Source of the DNA: Apopatosoma sp963618495
Lineage (GTDB): Bacteria > Bacillota > Clostridia > Oscillospirales > CAG-272
Length of the DNA stretch: 7,306 nucleotides
Direction: 5' to 3'
Assembly (NCBI GenBank): GCA_963618495.1
Contig: CAVESF010000043.1
Location: forward strand, 1 to 7,306
A model generated the notes under the pieces. It saw only the letters and a program-made list of their open reading frames with translations, did no database searches and had not been told where the DNA came from. Numbering within the stretch: position 1 is the stretch's first letter; each line of letters opens with the position of its first letter. Below are positions 1 to 5,479 of the stretch, in pieces. The position numbers and the translations under genes were made by a program.

Positions 1-1
1 T

Positions 2-79
2 ATTTCGGCAACGGTGAAAATAGACCGTGCCGACGGCATAACGACCGACGGATATCCGTTCAGAGCGCGGAAAAAATAA
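2..79 (+). CDS. 3' end of an unidentified gene (partial)
   Basis: Reading from base 2, an open frame runs 25 codons to a TAA at 77-79 and is followed, after 22 bases, by the next gene on the same strand. The visible residues include ISATVKIDRADG and finish with the basic tail RARKK. The alternating polar/hydrophobic ISATVKI stretch resembles a beta strand, and the following gene product also ends in such a strand (GMLTIRV), so this could be another small exported beta-rich protein of the same cluster; that is inference from 25 residues only. The frame was chosen because its stop precedes the ribosome binding site of the next gene cleanly; another frame is also open through this stretch, so the assignment is uncertain. 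Confidence 0.45.
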   Translation: MSATVKIDRADGITTDGYPFRARKK

Positions 80-101
80 CGTCAGAAAGAGGTATTGCAC
101 A

Positions 102-734
102 ATGAGAAAATTGAATATAACGGGTGTAAAATCTCTTTGTGCCGTTATTATGGCGGCTGCCATGCTGCTTTTTGCCGCGGGCGGAGCTTCCGTTCACGCG
201 GAGGACATCACCACAGGAGCAAAATCATCGGTGTATAAATATGCCGTAACAATAGAATTCGGCTCGATGACTTTTTGTTATGATTACGGCACATGGGATG
301 TAAACGAAATGCGCTACAAAGCCGATGCCGCAAATCAGAATCCCGCAAACGGTACGGCAGAGGGCTATCCCGGCTGGTACGGCTTTGACGGGACATCAAA
401 CCTCATCAGCGTAAAATATTCAAACGAAAATCCGGATGACGGAGCTGCGGCAAACCGTAATCTTTCCGTTACGCTTGCGTACCGTGCGCTCGCCGCGTCG
501 GAGGGAACGGTGGTTGACGGCGTCACGATGGAATTTTATACGGATGCCGCGTTGACAAATCCGTTTTCATCGAGCTTCACGGTGCCGCACACGACTCCGG
601 AGGATGATATGGCAAAGACAATAATCTACACCTCTCTGCGCGGAGAGCCAAAGGCAGGCGGCGGGCAGTATCAGTCGGGTACTTTTATTCCGATCGGCAT
701 GCTGACCATCCGTGTCGGCGAAATCACCGACTGA
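102..734 (+). CDS. Exported protein of unknown function with signal peptide
   Basis: A 210-residue product that I do not recognise as a named family. Residues 1-33 form a classical Sec signal peptide: basic start (MRK), hydrophobic core around 13-27 (rich in Ala, Met, Leu) and a VHA-ED signal peptidase I site at 33/34. The mature part, about 177 residues, is rich in Gly, Asn, Asp, Thr and aromatics, with a segment FCYDYGTWDVNEMRY (about 58-72) and beta-strand-like stretches such as NLSVTLAYRAL, ending GMLTIRV. This suggests a secreted beta-sandwich, perhaps loosely like TasA/camelysin-type or other surface proteins, which is a guess from composition. There is no LPXTG, lipobox or C-terminal membrane anchor. 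The start is supported by AGAAAGAGG about ten bases upstream. The next gene begins 15 bases after the stop, so the two are probably co-transcribed and act together at the cell surface. Confidence 0.8.
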   Translation: MRKLNITGVKSLCAVIMAAAMLLFAAGGASVHAEDITTGAKSSVYKYAVTIEFGSMTFCYDYGTWDVNEMRYKADAANQNPANGTAEGYPGWYGFDGTSNLISVKYSNENPDDGAAANRNLSVTLAYRALAASEGTVVDGVTMEFYTDAALTNPFSSSFTVPHTTPEDDMAKTIIYTSLRGEPKAGGGQYQSGTFIPIGMLTIRVGEITD

Positions 735-744
735 CAGGAGGGGA
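735..744 (+). promoter_or_regulatory. Strong ribosome binding site between the two surface genes
   Basis: The 15-base gap between the upstream stop (TGA) and the next ATG is almost entirely a purine-rich Shine-Dalgarno stretch (CAGGAGGGGA). It fixes the start of the downstream gene at 750 and indicates coupled expression of the pair. Confidence 0.75.
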
Positions 745-749
745 GAGCT

Positions 750-1280
750 ATGCGTTCATTCAGCAAAACAAAACTGAAAAGAGATATCATCGTCTTTCTT
801 GCGGCGCTTATATTTTCTGCGGCGCTTGTCGCGGGTTTTGTTCTCATAATCCGTATGGAGCCGAGAATTATCGATAAAAACGAAATGTCGGGAGAGCCGC
901 CTGAGCAGGAGGCAATCGCAGGTTATGCGGCATACGAAGCTCCAGATGTCTGTAAAGTGAAGATTTGCTGTGAGCCGACGCTTGCCGGCGGTTATGCTTC
1001 GATCTGGCTGACAAGCCCTGCCGACAATGACGTCCTGATCCGAGCGGAGCTGTATTCGGTGAAAACGGTCTACAATTCCGAAACGGGACAGGCAACATTT
1101 TTGCCGGACAAACTGCTCGGCAAAACCGGTTTTATCCACGCCGGAACATTTGTGGAGAAGGTAAAAGTGAAAGGGCTGAAAACGGGCGAGGAAACCAAAG
1201 TCATGGTAAAAATCTCCACCATGTACGAGGACACACGGACCAGCAAGGGCATCTTCTATATTCGCACAACGGTGAAATAA
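750..1280 (+). CDS. Single-pass membrane-anchored protein of unknown function
   Basis: A 176-residue protein with a basic N-terminus (FSKTKLKRD), one strong hydrophobic segment at about residues 13-35 (IIVFLAALIFSAALVAGFVL) and then an outward-facing domain of about 140 residues, as the positive-inside rule predicts. The domain has strand-like stretches (YASIWLTSP, DVLIRAELYSV, GIFYIRTTV) and a turn-rich centre containing LGKTGFIHAG and GLKTGEETKVMVKIS. Two cysteine positions occur near the start of the domain (CKVKICC). This looks like an uncleaved signal anchor holding a small beta-rich domain outside the membrane. I do not recognise a named family. It lies directly behind the secreted 210-residue protein, so an assembly, anchoring or accessory role for that protein is plausible but unproven. 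A hairpin follows the gene after about 38 bases. Confidence 0.8.
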   Translation: MRSFSKTKLKRDIIVFLAALIFSAALVAGFVLIIRMEPRIIDKNEMSGEPPEQEAIAGYAAYEAPDVCKVKICCEPTLAGGYASIWLTSPADNDVLIRAELYSVKTVYNSETGQATFLPDKLLGKTGFIHAGTFVEKVKVKGLKTGEETKVMVKISTMYEDTRTSKGIFYIRTTVK

Positions 1281-1318
1281 TCGGAATTTTTCAAAAAAAT
1301 TGTTTTTTTGCATATGGG

Positions 1319-1363
1319 ATGAAATGCACCCCAAAAGCGCTTAACTTTCGGGGTGCATTTCAT
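1319..1363. terminator. Hairpin between convergent genes, possible bidirectional terminator
   Basis: Perfect 14-bp arms (1319-1332 and 1350-1363, core GCACCCC/GGGGTGC) enclose a 17-base loop in which AAAG and CTTT can pair further. It lies between the end of the plus-strand surface operon and the end of the minus-strand perR-like gene, where a shared terminator is expected. Neither side has an ideal T-run directly next to the stem: the plus side has scattered T-rich sequence, and the minus side reaches a T-run only after about 12 bases. Unusually, the arm read first on the minus strand lies within the last codons of the perR-like gene, whose stop codon sits in the loop. Confidence 0.6.
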
Positions 1364-1853
1364 TATCATCGTCTTTATTGTCGTTTTTTCTGTCCGATAA
1401 TGACGCGGTAGCTTTGCGCGGGATTTGGCGAGTCGCGGGACGCATGGGCGCCGACTCCGGAAGAGGATGGATTTCGTTGCTTTGGCACACCGGACAGATT
1501 CCTTCAAAAATCAAACGGTGGCGGATGATTTTATAGCCGGATTTTTTGGCGATCTCGCTATCCAGATATGCTCTGTACGGATACGGCGCGTCGATCACTT
1601 CTTTGCATCCTATGCAGAATATATGGCAGTGCAGATCGACGCGAAGGTCGTATCGGTCGGCGCCCGGCACCCGTACATGGCAGATCGCACCTTCCTCACA
1701 AAGCAGATTCAGATTGCGGTAGACTGTACCGCGGCTGATTCTCGCGTCGATGGCATGAATATCGTCATAAATCTGATCTGCGGTCGGGTGGTCGCACCTT
1801 GACCGAACCGCATCCAGAATAAGCTGGCGTTGCTTTGTATCTCTTCTGAACAT
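1341..1853 (-). CDS. perR: Fur-family transcriptional regulator, PerR-like
   Basis: A 170-residue Fur-superfamily repressor. The N-terminal winged helix (about 5-60) contains HPTADQIYDDI and the recognition helix segment ISRGTVYRNLNLL. The C-terminal dimerisation half carries a PerR-like metal set: H22, D69, H75, H77 and D88 match the regulatory-site pattern of Bacillus PerR (His, Asp, His, His, Asp). Two CXXC pairs (C80/C83 and C120/C123) match the structural zinc site. In PerR the regulatory metal makes the protein sensitive to peroxide through histidine oxidation. Location as the last gene behind rubrerythrin and superoxide reductase supports the same role and feedback control. The start has GGAG six bases upstream. 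Oddity: after the last CXXC there is a tail of about 45 residues, basic then strongly acidic and probably disordered, whereas typical PerR ends soon after the zinc site. A Fur or Zur identity is less likely but cannot be excluded. Confidence 0.85.
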   Translation of the reverse strand: MFRRDTKQRQLILDAVRSRCDHPTADQIYDDIHAIDARISRGTVYRNLNLLCEEGAICHVRVPGADRYDLRVDLHCHIFCIGCKEVIDAPYPYRAYLDSEIAKKSGYKIIRHRLIFEGICPVCQSNEIHPLPESAPMRPATRQIPRKATASLSDRKNDNKDDDNEMHPES

Positions 1854-1858
1854 TTTAT

Positions 1859-1862
1859 CTCC
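1859..1862 (-). promoter_or_regulatory. Ribosome binding site of the perR-like gene
   Basis: GGAG read on the minus strand, six bases before the ATG at 1853. It is weaker than the AGGAGG-type sites of the upstream genes in the operon and lies about 11 bases after a long hairpin, so translation of the regulator may be lower or depend on structure. Confidence 0.5.
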
Positions 1863-1873
1863 ATTTTCATTTG

Positions 1874-1909
1874 CGCGCCTGCCTGTTCTGCACAGAACAG
1901 GCAGGCGCG
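1874..1909 (-). repeat. Perfect 17-bp inverted repeat in the gap between the QueD-like and perR-like genes
   Basis: Arms 1874-1890 and 1893-1909 are exact reverse complements (outer CGCGCCTGCC, inner TGTTCTG), separated by only two bases, so the RNA would form a GC-rich hairpin with a tight loop. It starts 19 bases after the QueD-like stop and ends 20 bases before the regulator start. There is no T-run after the stem on the minus strand (the following bases are CAAATGAAAATGG), so it does not look like a standard intrinsic terminator. An RNA-processing or stabilising structure, a partial terminator or attenuator, or an operator are all possible. Confidence 0.7.
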
Positions 1910-1928
1910 TTCTGATATGTTTTGTCCG

Positions 1929-2495
1929 TTACGGTTTTTTGTATCCGCATTTCGGGCAAACGCCGTTTTCGTTCAGCGCAATGCCGCACAGCGGACAGCG
2001 ATCCACCTCAAGATGAGGCTCATAGCATTCAGACGCCATGTTGACGCCGCTGGAGAAGGTCAGCTTTACGATGTTCAGCTTGTCTTTCAAAAGATCGTAG
2101 ACGATTTTGATCATTCCTTCGACAGTCATAGTCTCCTTTGTCACGACAAGACGGCAGTCCGGATATGCCGTTGCAAGTTCGGTGTCGAATGCCGGTCCCT
2201 TCATGATATTGTTCGGGTGACCGTCTTTGATACCCTGCTTTTCGTATACATCAAGTATTGCGGGTAGCAGAGGATCATCGTGCCGCAGAATCAGCGCATG
2301 GTCGAAGTTTTTCAGAACATCCCATGCGGTTTTCTGAATCTCATTACAGGGGAATACCATATTGACCCCTTCGTTTACCGTACCCTCAACCTCAATGGTG
2401 AGAATGCCGGTATGTCCGTGCAGATACTGCGCTTCTCCCTTGAAGCCGTAAAAACGGTGGGCGTATTGCAGTTCGAGTTTGGTGATGCTTCTCAT
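1929..2495 (-). CDS. QueD/6-pyruvoyl-tetrahydropterin-synthase-like protein with C-terminal zinc ribbon
   Basis: A 188-residue member of the COG0720 tetrahydropterin-synthase fold. The three zinc-binding histidines are visible: H13 in YAHRF, and H26 and H28 in YLHGHTG. Further family features are FDHALIL (D65-H66) and the TVEGM segment (E126), matching the usual LDH and P-T-x-E-N regions. Canonical QueD and PTPS enzymes have a catalytic cysteine four residues before the first His of HGH; here that position is A22, next to E21. The usual substrate-anchoring Glu near the C-terminus is also not obvious (the region reads LTFSSGV). The end adds a ribbon with CPLC (C167/C170) and CPKC (C180/C183), so the protein is longer than typical QueD (about 120 residues). 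Classical queuosine-precursor synthesis by this protein is therefore doubtful. It sits between superoxide reductase and a PerR-like regulator, with no queC, queE or queF in view. Start supported by AAAGGAGGC at 2501-2509. Confidence 0.85.
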   Translation of the reverse strand: MRSITKLELQYAHRFYGFKGEAQYLHGHTGILTIEVEGTVNEGVNMVFPCNEIQKTAWDVLKNFDHALILRHDDPLLPAILDVYEKQGIKDGHPNNIMKGPAFDTELATAYPDCRLVVTKETMTVEGMIKIVYDLLKDKLNIVKLTFSSGVNMASECYEPHLEVDRCPLCGIALNENGVCPKCGYKKP

Positions 2496-2537
2496 AAATT
2501 GCCTCCTTTTATAAAATTTTATTTTTTTGTTTTTCAG

Positions 2538-2562
2538 ATCCGGCGCAGACTGCGTGCCGGAT
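2538..2562 (-). repeat. Short hairpin between dfx and the QueD-like gene
   Basis: ATCCGGC (2538-2544) and GCCGGAT (2556-2562) pair perfectly and extend by one G-U and one C-G pair, giving about a 9-bp stem with a 7-base loop. On the minus strand the stem is followed by A-rich, not T-rich, sequence (CTGAAAAACAAAAAAA), so termination is unlikely. It could be an mRNA processing or stability element that sets the level of the downstream genes relative to rbr and dfx. Confidence 0.45.
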
Positions 2563-2579
2563 TCTCAGGGTCCGTGCGG

Positions 2580-2963
2580 TTATAGCCCTTTTGCTTCCCA
2601 TAATCCGTGCAGGTTGCAATAAGCGTAAACCGCTTCCACGCTGTCACCTTGAGTGACAGCGAATGTAATGCAGGGCTCTCCGGTAGGACAAAGCTCCTTG
2701 CGTTGGTTGCCGTACTTTGTCTGCAGGGAGATCCACTCGATGTGGTGTTCCTCACTCATCGGATGAAGCACCGAACCGACTTTCACGCTGACGGTGCCGT
2801 CGGTAACGGTATAAACCGGAACATGCTTTTCGGCTGCAGCATCCGTGGTGCAGGGAATCAGCTCATGCATTTTCTCCCCGCAACAGACAACCGGAACACC
2901 GCTGTTCCTGACAAAGGCGACTATGTTTCCGCAGTGGTTGCAAATGAAAAAGTTCTGTTTCAT
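2580..2963 (-). CDS. dfx: Desulfoferrodoxin (2Fe superoxide reductase)
   Basis: A 127-residue cytoplasmic superoxide reductase, which reduces superoxide to hydrogen peroxide without making oxygen, using electrons usually supplied by rubredoxin. The N-terminal desulforedoxin-like domain has the four cysteines of the FeCys4 centre (C8, C11 in ICNHCG; C27, C28 in VVCCGE). The neelaredoxin-like domain has the catalytic Fe site ligands H47 (in EKHVP), H67 (LHPM), H73 (EEHHIEW), and C116 and H119 (YCNLHGLW), plus the E45/K46 pair found next to the active site in this family. Length and motif order are those of full-length desulfoferrodoxin. Ribosome site AAGAGGAGGT lies directly upstream (2971-2980). 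It starts 23 bases after rbr and is surely co-transcribed with it: the peroxide it makes is the substrate of rubrerythrin. Confidence 0.96.
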   Translation of the reverse strand: MKQNFFICNHCGNIVAFVRNSGVPVVCCGEKMHELIPCTTDAAAEKHVPVYTVTDGTVSVKVGSVLHPMSEEHHIEWISLQTKYGNQRKELCPTGEPCITFAVTQGDSVEAVYAYCNLHGLWEAKGL

Positions 2964-2986
2964 GATACATACCTCCTCTTGCCATA

Positions 2987-3532
2987 TCAGTAGTTTTCCT
3001 CGTGAAGTTCAAAGTAGCTCTGCGGGTGATTGCATGTCGGGCAGACCTCAGGAGCCTTTGTACCGATGACGATATGTCCGCAGTTGCGGCACTCCCACAC
3101 CTTGACCTCGCTCTTTGCAAATACCTCTGCCGCTTCGACATTGCGGAGCAGAGCGCGGTAGCGCTCCTCGTGATGCTTTTCCACGGCGGCTACCAGACGG
3201 AAACGTCTTGCAAGCTCTGTAAAGCCTTCTTCCTCGGCGGTTTTTGCAAAGCCCTCGTACATATCTGTCCATTCGTAATTTTCGCCTGCGGCTGCGGCGG
3301 CAAGATTCTGTGCCGTATCGCCGATGCCGCACAGCTCTTTGAACCAGAGCTTGGCATGCTCCTTTTCGTTTTCCGCCGTTTTCAGAAACAGAGCGGCAAT
3401 CTGCTCAAAGCCCTGCTTCTTTGCGACCGACGCAAAGTAGGTGTACTTGTTTCTTGCCTGCGATTCTCCGGCGAATGCCTCCCAAAGGTTCTTTTCGGTC
3501 TGTGTGCCTGCGTACTTGTTTTCTGTGCTCAT
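2987..3532 (-). CDS. rbr: Rubrerythrin
   Basis: A 181-residue non-haem iron peroxidase that reduces hydrogen peroxide to water in anaerobes. The four-helix diiron domain has all expected ligands: E23 (FAGESQARNKY), E56 and H59 (ENEKEHAK), E84 and E87 (AGENYEW), E118 and H121 (EKHHEERY). The C-terminal rubredoxin-like domain binds FeCys4 through C148/C151 (WECRNCG) and C164/C167 (VCPTC). I set the start at the ATG at 3532 because AGAAGGAGTG lies about eight bases upstream and family members begin with such a sequence. The open frame continues 64 codons further upstream, but that part covers the promoter and an inverted repeat and is not coding. First gene of the oxidative-stress operon, so it should be made at the highest level. 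Confidence 0.97.
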   Translation of the reverse strand: MSTENKYAGTQTEKNLWEAFAGESQARNKYTYFASVAKKQGFEQIAALFLKTAENEKEHAKLWFKELCGIGDTAQNLAAAAAGENYEWTDMYEGFAKTAEEEGFTELARRFRLVAAVEKHHEERYRALLRNVEAAEVFAKSEVKVWECRNCGHIVIGTKAPEVCPTCNHPQSYFELHEENY

Positions 3533-3552
3533 GATTGTGTCACTCCTTCTTT

Positions 3553-3579
3553 TGTTATTAGGATAAGCTCCTAATAACA
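3553..3579 (-). promoter_or_regulatory. 27-bp inverted repeat at the rbr transcription start (candidate PerR operator)
   Basis: Perfect 11-bp arms TGTTATTAGGA (3553-3563) and TCCTAATAACA (3569-3579) flank a 5-base centre. The repeat begins at the last base of the -10 box and covers the predicted start site about seven bases further on, exactly where a repressor would block transcription. The published PerR/Fur box is a 7-1-7 AT-rich repeat (TTATAAT-N-ATTATAA). This element has a different spacing, so PerR binding is an inference from context. The TATAAT of the promoter together with the next bases gives a second, imperfect PerR-like match. As RNA the repeat could also form a 5' hairpin. Confidence 0.55.
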
Positions 3580-3607
3580 TTATATCTGAAAAAAGTCTTT
3601 TTGTCAA
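3579..3607 (-). promoter_or_regulatory. Consensus sigma-A promoter of the rbr operon
   Basis: On the minus strand TTGACA (3602-3607) and TATAAT (3579-3584) are both exact consensus hexamers separated by the ideal 17 bp. The predicted start is near 3572, giving a leader of about 40 nt before the rbr ATG. A promoter this strong normally needs a repressor, consistent with the inverted repeat that overlaps its start. Confidence 0.9.
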
Positions 3608-3674
3608 GAGGAGGGATGATTTTTTATAAAAAACAGCGGTTTTTGTTTTTCGGAAAACAAACTCATAAAAAATA

Positions 3675-3734
3675 AGCCGCAGACGCTGACATGTACTCAA
3701 AAGCGTCTGACTTCTGGAGTGCACAGTAGCGGCT
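3675..3734 (-). terminator. Probable terminator of the LuxR-type regulator gene
   Basis: On the minus strand, an 8-bp perfect inverted repeat (CAGACGCT at 3680-3687, AGCGTCTG at 3702-3709) lies about 60-90 bases after the regulator stop and is followed within a few bases by a T-run (TTATTTTTTATG). Outer pairing AGCCGC/GCGGCT (3675-3680 and 3729-3734) could lengthen the structure. Only one strand has the T-run, which agrees with termination of the minus-strand unit before the rbr promoter. Confidence 0.6.
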
Positions 3735-3769
3735 GCAGCTCTTTTTGTGGATTTTTGTATATCAGTTAT

Positions 3770-5467
3770 TCAATTAACGGAAGATTCCTGCTCTTTGTCA
3801 TCTCCGCATCGACTGCCGGATTCGGTGTTTTTCGCCGCCGAATCTTTTTCCATTATCGATGCATAGCGGAGCATCTCCTTGCGTGAGGATACATTCAGAG
3901 TTTCGTAGATGTGCCTGTTATGGTATTTCAATGTATTTTCGCTGATCCGTAGCAACTCCAGGATTTCTTTGCCGTTTCTGCCCGCAAGGTAAAGATCAAA
4001 GATCTCGCGTTCCTTCGGCGTCAGTCGGCAGAGGTTTGCGGTAAAATGAGCATAGCCTTCGGGATCGACCTCCTGCATTGCGGAGGCGGTCAGACGGGAA
4101 ATCTGCGTTTTGGCGCGCTCGTATTCCTTTTGCAGCTTTATCTGTTCGGTTTGCAGCCTTGACAGCGCGCAGTCTGTTTCTGCCATTTCGCGCCGAAGAC
4201 CGTCAATGACAGACTGCCTGTCTTTGTCCTTTTCGGCAAGGAAGGCAAAAAGATCGTCTATCTCGGTGGATGCTCCATGATGGAAAAGGCCGTCGTCTTT
4301 TTTCAGTCGGTCGAGAGATCTCAGCACGGGAGAAAGATAGCTGCGGCTGAAAAAGATGCAGAAGGCAACAGACAATGCCGTGAGCAGAGCGATCAGCATG
4401 ATGTTTTTGACTGCGGCGTCCGTTGCGGTGCGATCGTAATCGCTTTTGTTTGTCATTACTATCGTTGTAAAGCCGGTTCCTGTGAGCGCGTCCGTATAGG
4501 TGCGCTTCATACCGAGACAGATGTTTCCGTCATCCTTCAAAAGGAGGATGCCACCACCGAAATCGGAAGCGGTAATCGTGCCGCTCGGCGCATAGTAATA
4601 GCCGTCGTCTGAGCCGCAGGAAAGGAAAGCCGAAATGCTGTCCCCATCATCGTACGACATGAGTCCCGTGAAGTGCGGAAGCTTCGTGGATTGGCTGTGC
4701 AGACGGGCAAAGCAACTCTCGGACATCTCAAATCCGCACACTCCGATGGTTTTTCCGTCACTGCTCCGTAAAGGAAGCATAAGGAGCGTCGCTTTCTCGG
4801 ACATTCCCGGCAGAGTGAAAATGTCGGTAAAGCGATATGCAAGGGCAAGAGGCAGGGACGGATCGCTTTTTTCATCGGTCCAGTCGGGGATAACATTGCT
4901 TTGCGTTTCCATCCGCCACTTACGGTGAGGCATGATACCATGCTCCTTGCCCACAGAGGAGCTTCCTCGATAGAGAATGATTTCGCGACGGTCGCTCTCA
5001 TACCCGTTTACCTGAAGATAAAGCCCGCTGCGTGACGGCTCGGCTGAGTTTGAACCCGCCGTGGCGTTCAGAAGGATAAAAGCACCGGAGCAATCCGCCT
5101 GCAGAAGATACTGGCGGAGAGGCTCTATCAGTCGCTTTTGCAGAGCAGTGAGGTGCGCGATATCAGACAGTCCGTCAAAGGATATGCCTGTGTCAGAAAG
5201 ATATTCTCCTACCAAAGTCGATGCGTCCTCGGACAGATACGTGCCGATGGTGATTAATCTGTTCCTGTGAGAGAGCAGTTCCTTTTCAAAGCTCATCGCC
5301 TGCGTATCCAACCGTTCCGCGAGTGAGCCTTTTGGCGTTTTGAACCGATCGAAAAGCGACAGACAGCATGCGAGCAGAATGAGAAGCAGAAAAACGAGAA
5401 CAAGCATATACAGAATCAGTTTTGTCCGCAGACTCTGCCTCGGCAGACGAAATGATAATTTGTTCAA
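3770..5467 (-). CDS. Membrane-tethered LuxR-type transcriptional regulator with large extracytoplasmic domain
   Basis: A 565-residue protein with the layout of a sensor kinase but with a DNA-binding output. Order: basic N-terminus, TM1 (about 17-39, LILYMLVLVFLLLILLACCL), outside domain of about 310 residues (40-353), TM2 (about 355-374), short juxtamembrane linker, predicted coiled coil (about 415-463, rich in Glu, Gln, Arg, Leu) and a LuxR/NarL-type helix-turn-helix (about 481-535) with LTPKEREIFDLYLAGRNGKEI and ISENTLKYHNRHI. The outside domain has a GGGILLL...ICLGMKR pattern that could be a Cache-like fold (inference). There is no histidine-kinase, receiver or ATPase domain. The start is TTG at 5465-5467: AAAGGAGGAGG lies just upstream, an in-frame TAA lies four codons before it, and the next in-frame Met falls inside TM1. 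The gene begins 12 bases after the solute-binding lipoprotein gene and is probably translated from the same mRNA, suggesting the lipoprotein supplies its signal. Confidence 0.88.
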   Translation of the reverse strand: MNKLSFRLPRQSLRTKLILYMLVLVFLLLILLACCLSLFDRFKTPKGSLAERLDTQAMSFEKELLSHRNRLITIGTYLSEDASTLVGEYLSDTGISFDGLSDIAHLTALQKRLIEPLRQYLLQADCSGAFILLNATAGSNSAEPSRSGLYLQVNGYESDRREIILYRGSSSVGKEHGIMPHRKWRMETQSNVIPDWTDEKSDPSLPLALAYRFTDIFTLPGMSEKATLLMLPLRSSDGKTIGVCGFEMSESCFARLHSQSTKLPHFTGLMSYDDGDSISAFLSCGSDDGYYYAPSGTITASDFGGGILLLKDDGNICLGMKRTYTDALTGTGFTTIVMTNKSDYDRTATDAAVKNIMLIALLTALSVAFCIFFSRSYLSPVLRSLDRLKKDDGLFHHGASTEIDDLFAFLAEKDKDRQSVIDGLRREMAETDCALSRLQTEQIKLQKEYERAKTQISRLTASAMQEVDPEGYAHFTANLCRLTPKEREIFDLYLAGRNGKEILELLRISENTLKYHNRHIYETLNVSSRKEMLRYASIMEKDSAAKNTESGSRCGDDKEQESSVN

Positions 5468-5478
5468 GCGCCTCCTCC
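5468..5478 (-). promoter_or_regulatory. Ribosome binding site that decides the TTG start
   Basis: AAAGGAGGAGG on the minus strand overlaps the end of the upstream lipoprotein gene region and ends a few bases before TTG. With the in-frame stop just upstream and no other candidate start nearby, it is the main evidence for a TTG initiation codon and for tight coupling of the two genes. Confidence 0.75.
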
Positions 5479-5479
5479 T

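Noticed and set aside
1292..1310. A7/T7 hairpin as terminator of the surface operon
   Set aside because: The stem is almost only A-T pairs and would be unstable; the GC-containing hairpin just after it is the better candidate.
756..1334. Long open frame on the minus strand opposite the membrane-anchored protein
   Set aside because: It has no convincing start signal or domain, is rich in Arg, His and Cys as antisense frames often are, and mirrors a well-supported gene.
1830..2267. Open frame on the plus strand opposite the QueD-like gene
   Set aside because: It runs through the 17-bp hairpin and is antisense to a gene with clear motifs; no ribosome site or recognisable product.
2507..2522. 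AT-rich palindromes and a TATAAA before the QueD-like gene as an internal promoter or PerR box
   Set aside because: A start from this -10 would cut off the ribosome binding site, and the match to the PerR box is only about half.
3002..3574. 190-codon frame on the plus strand opposite rubrerythrin
   Set aside because: Antisense shadow of rbr; it has high Cys/Leu content and crosses the rbr inverted repeat.
3642..3661. AT-rich inverted repeat upstream of the rbr promoter
   Set aside because: Only A-T pairs except for one C-G type pair per arm; more likely low-complexity spacer than a terminator or operator.
3533..3724. N-terminal extension of the rubrerythrin frame by 64 codons
   Set aside because: It contains the consensus promoter and inverted repeat, lacks rubrerythrin-like sequence, and the ATG at 3532 has its own ribosome site.
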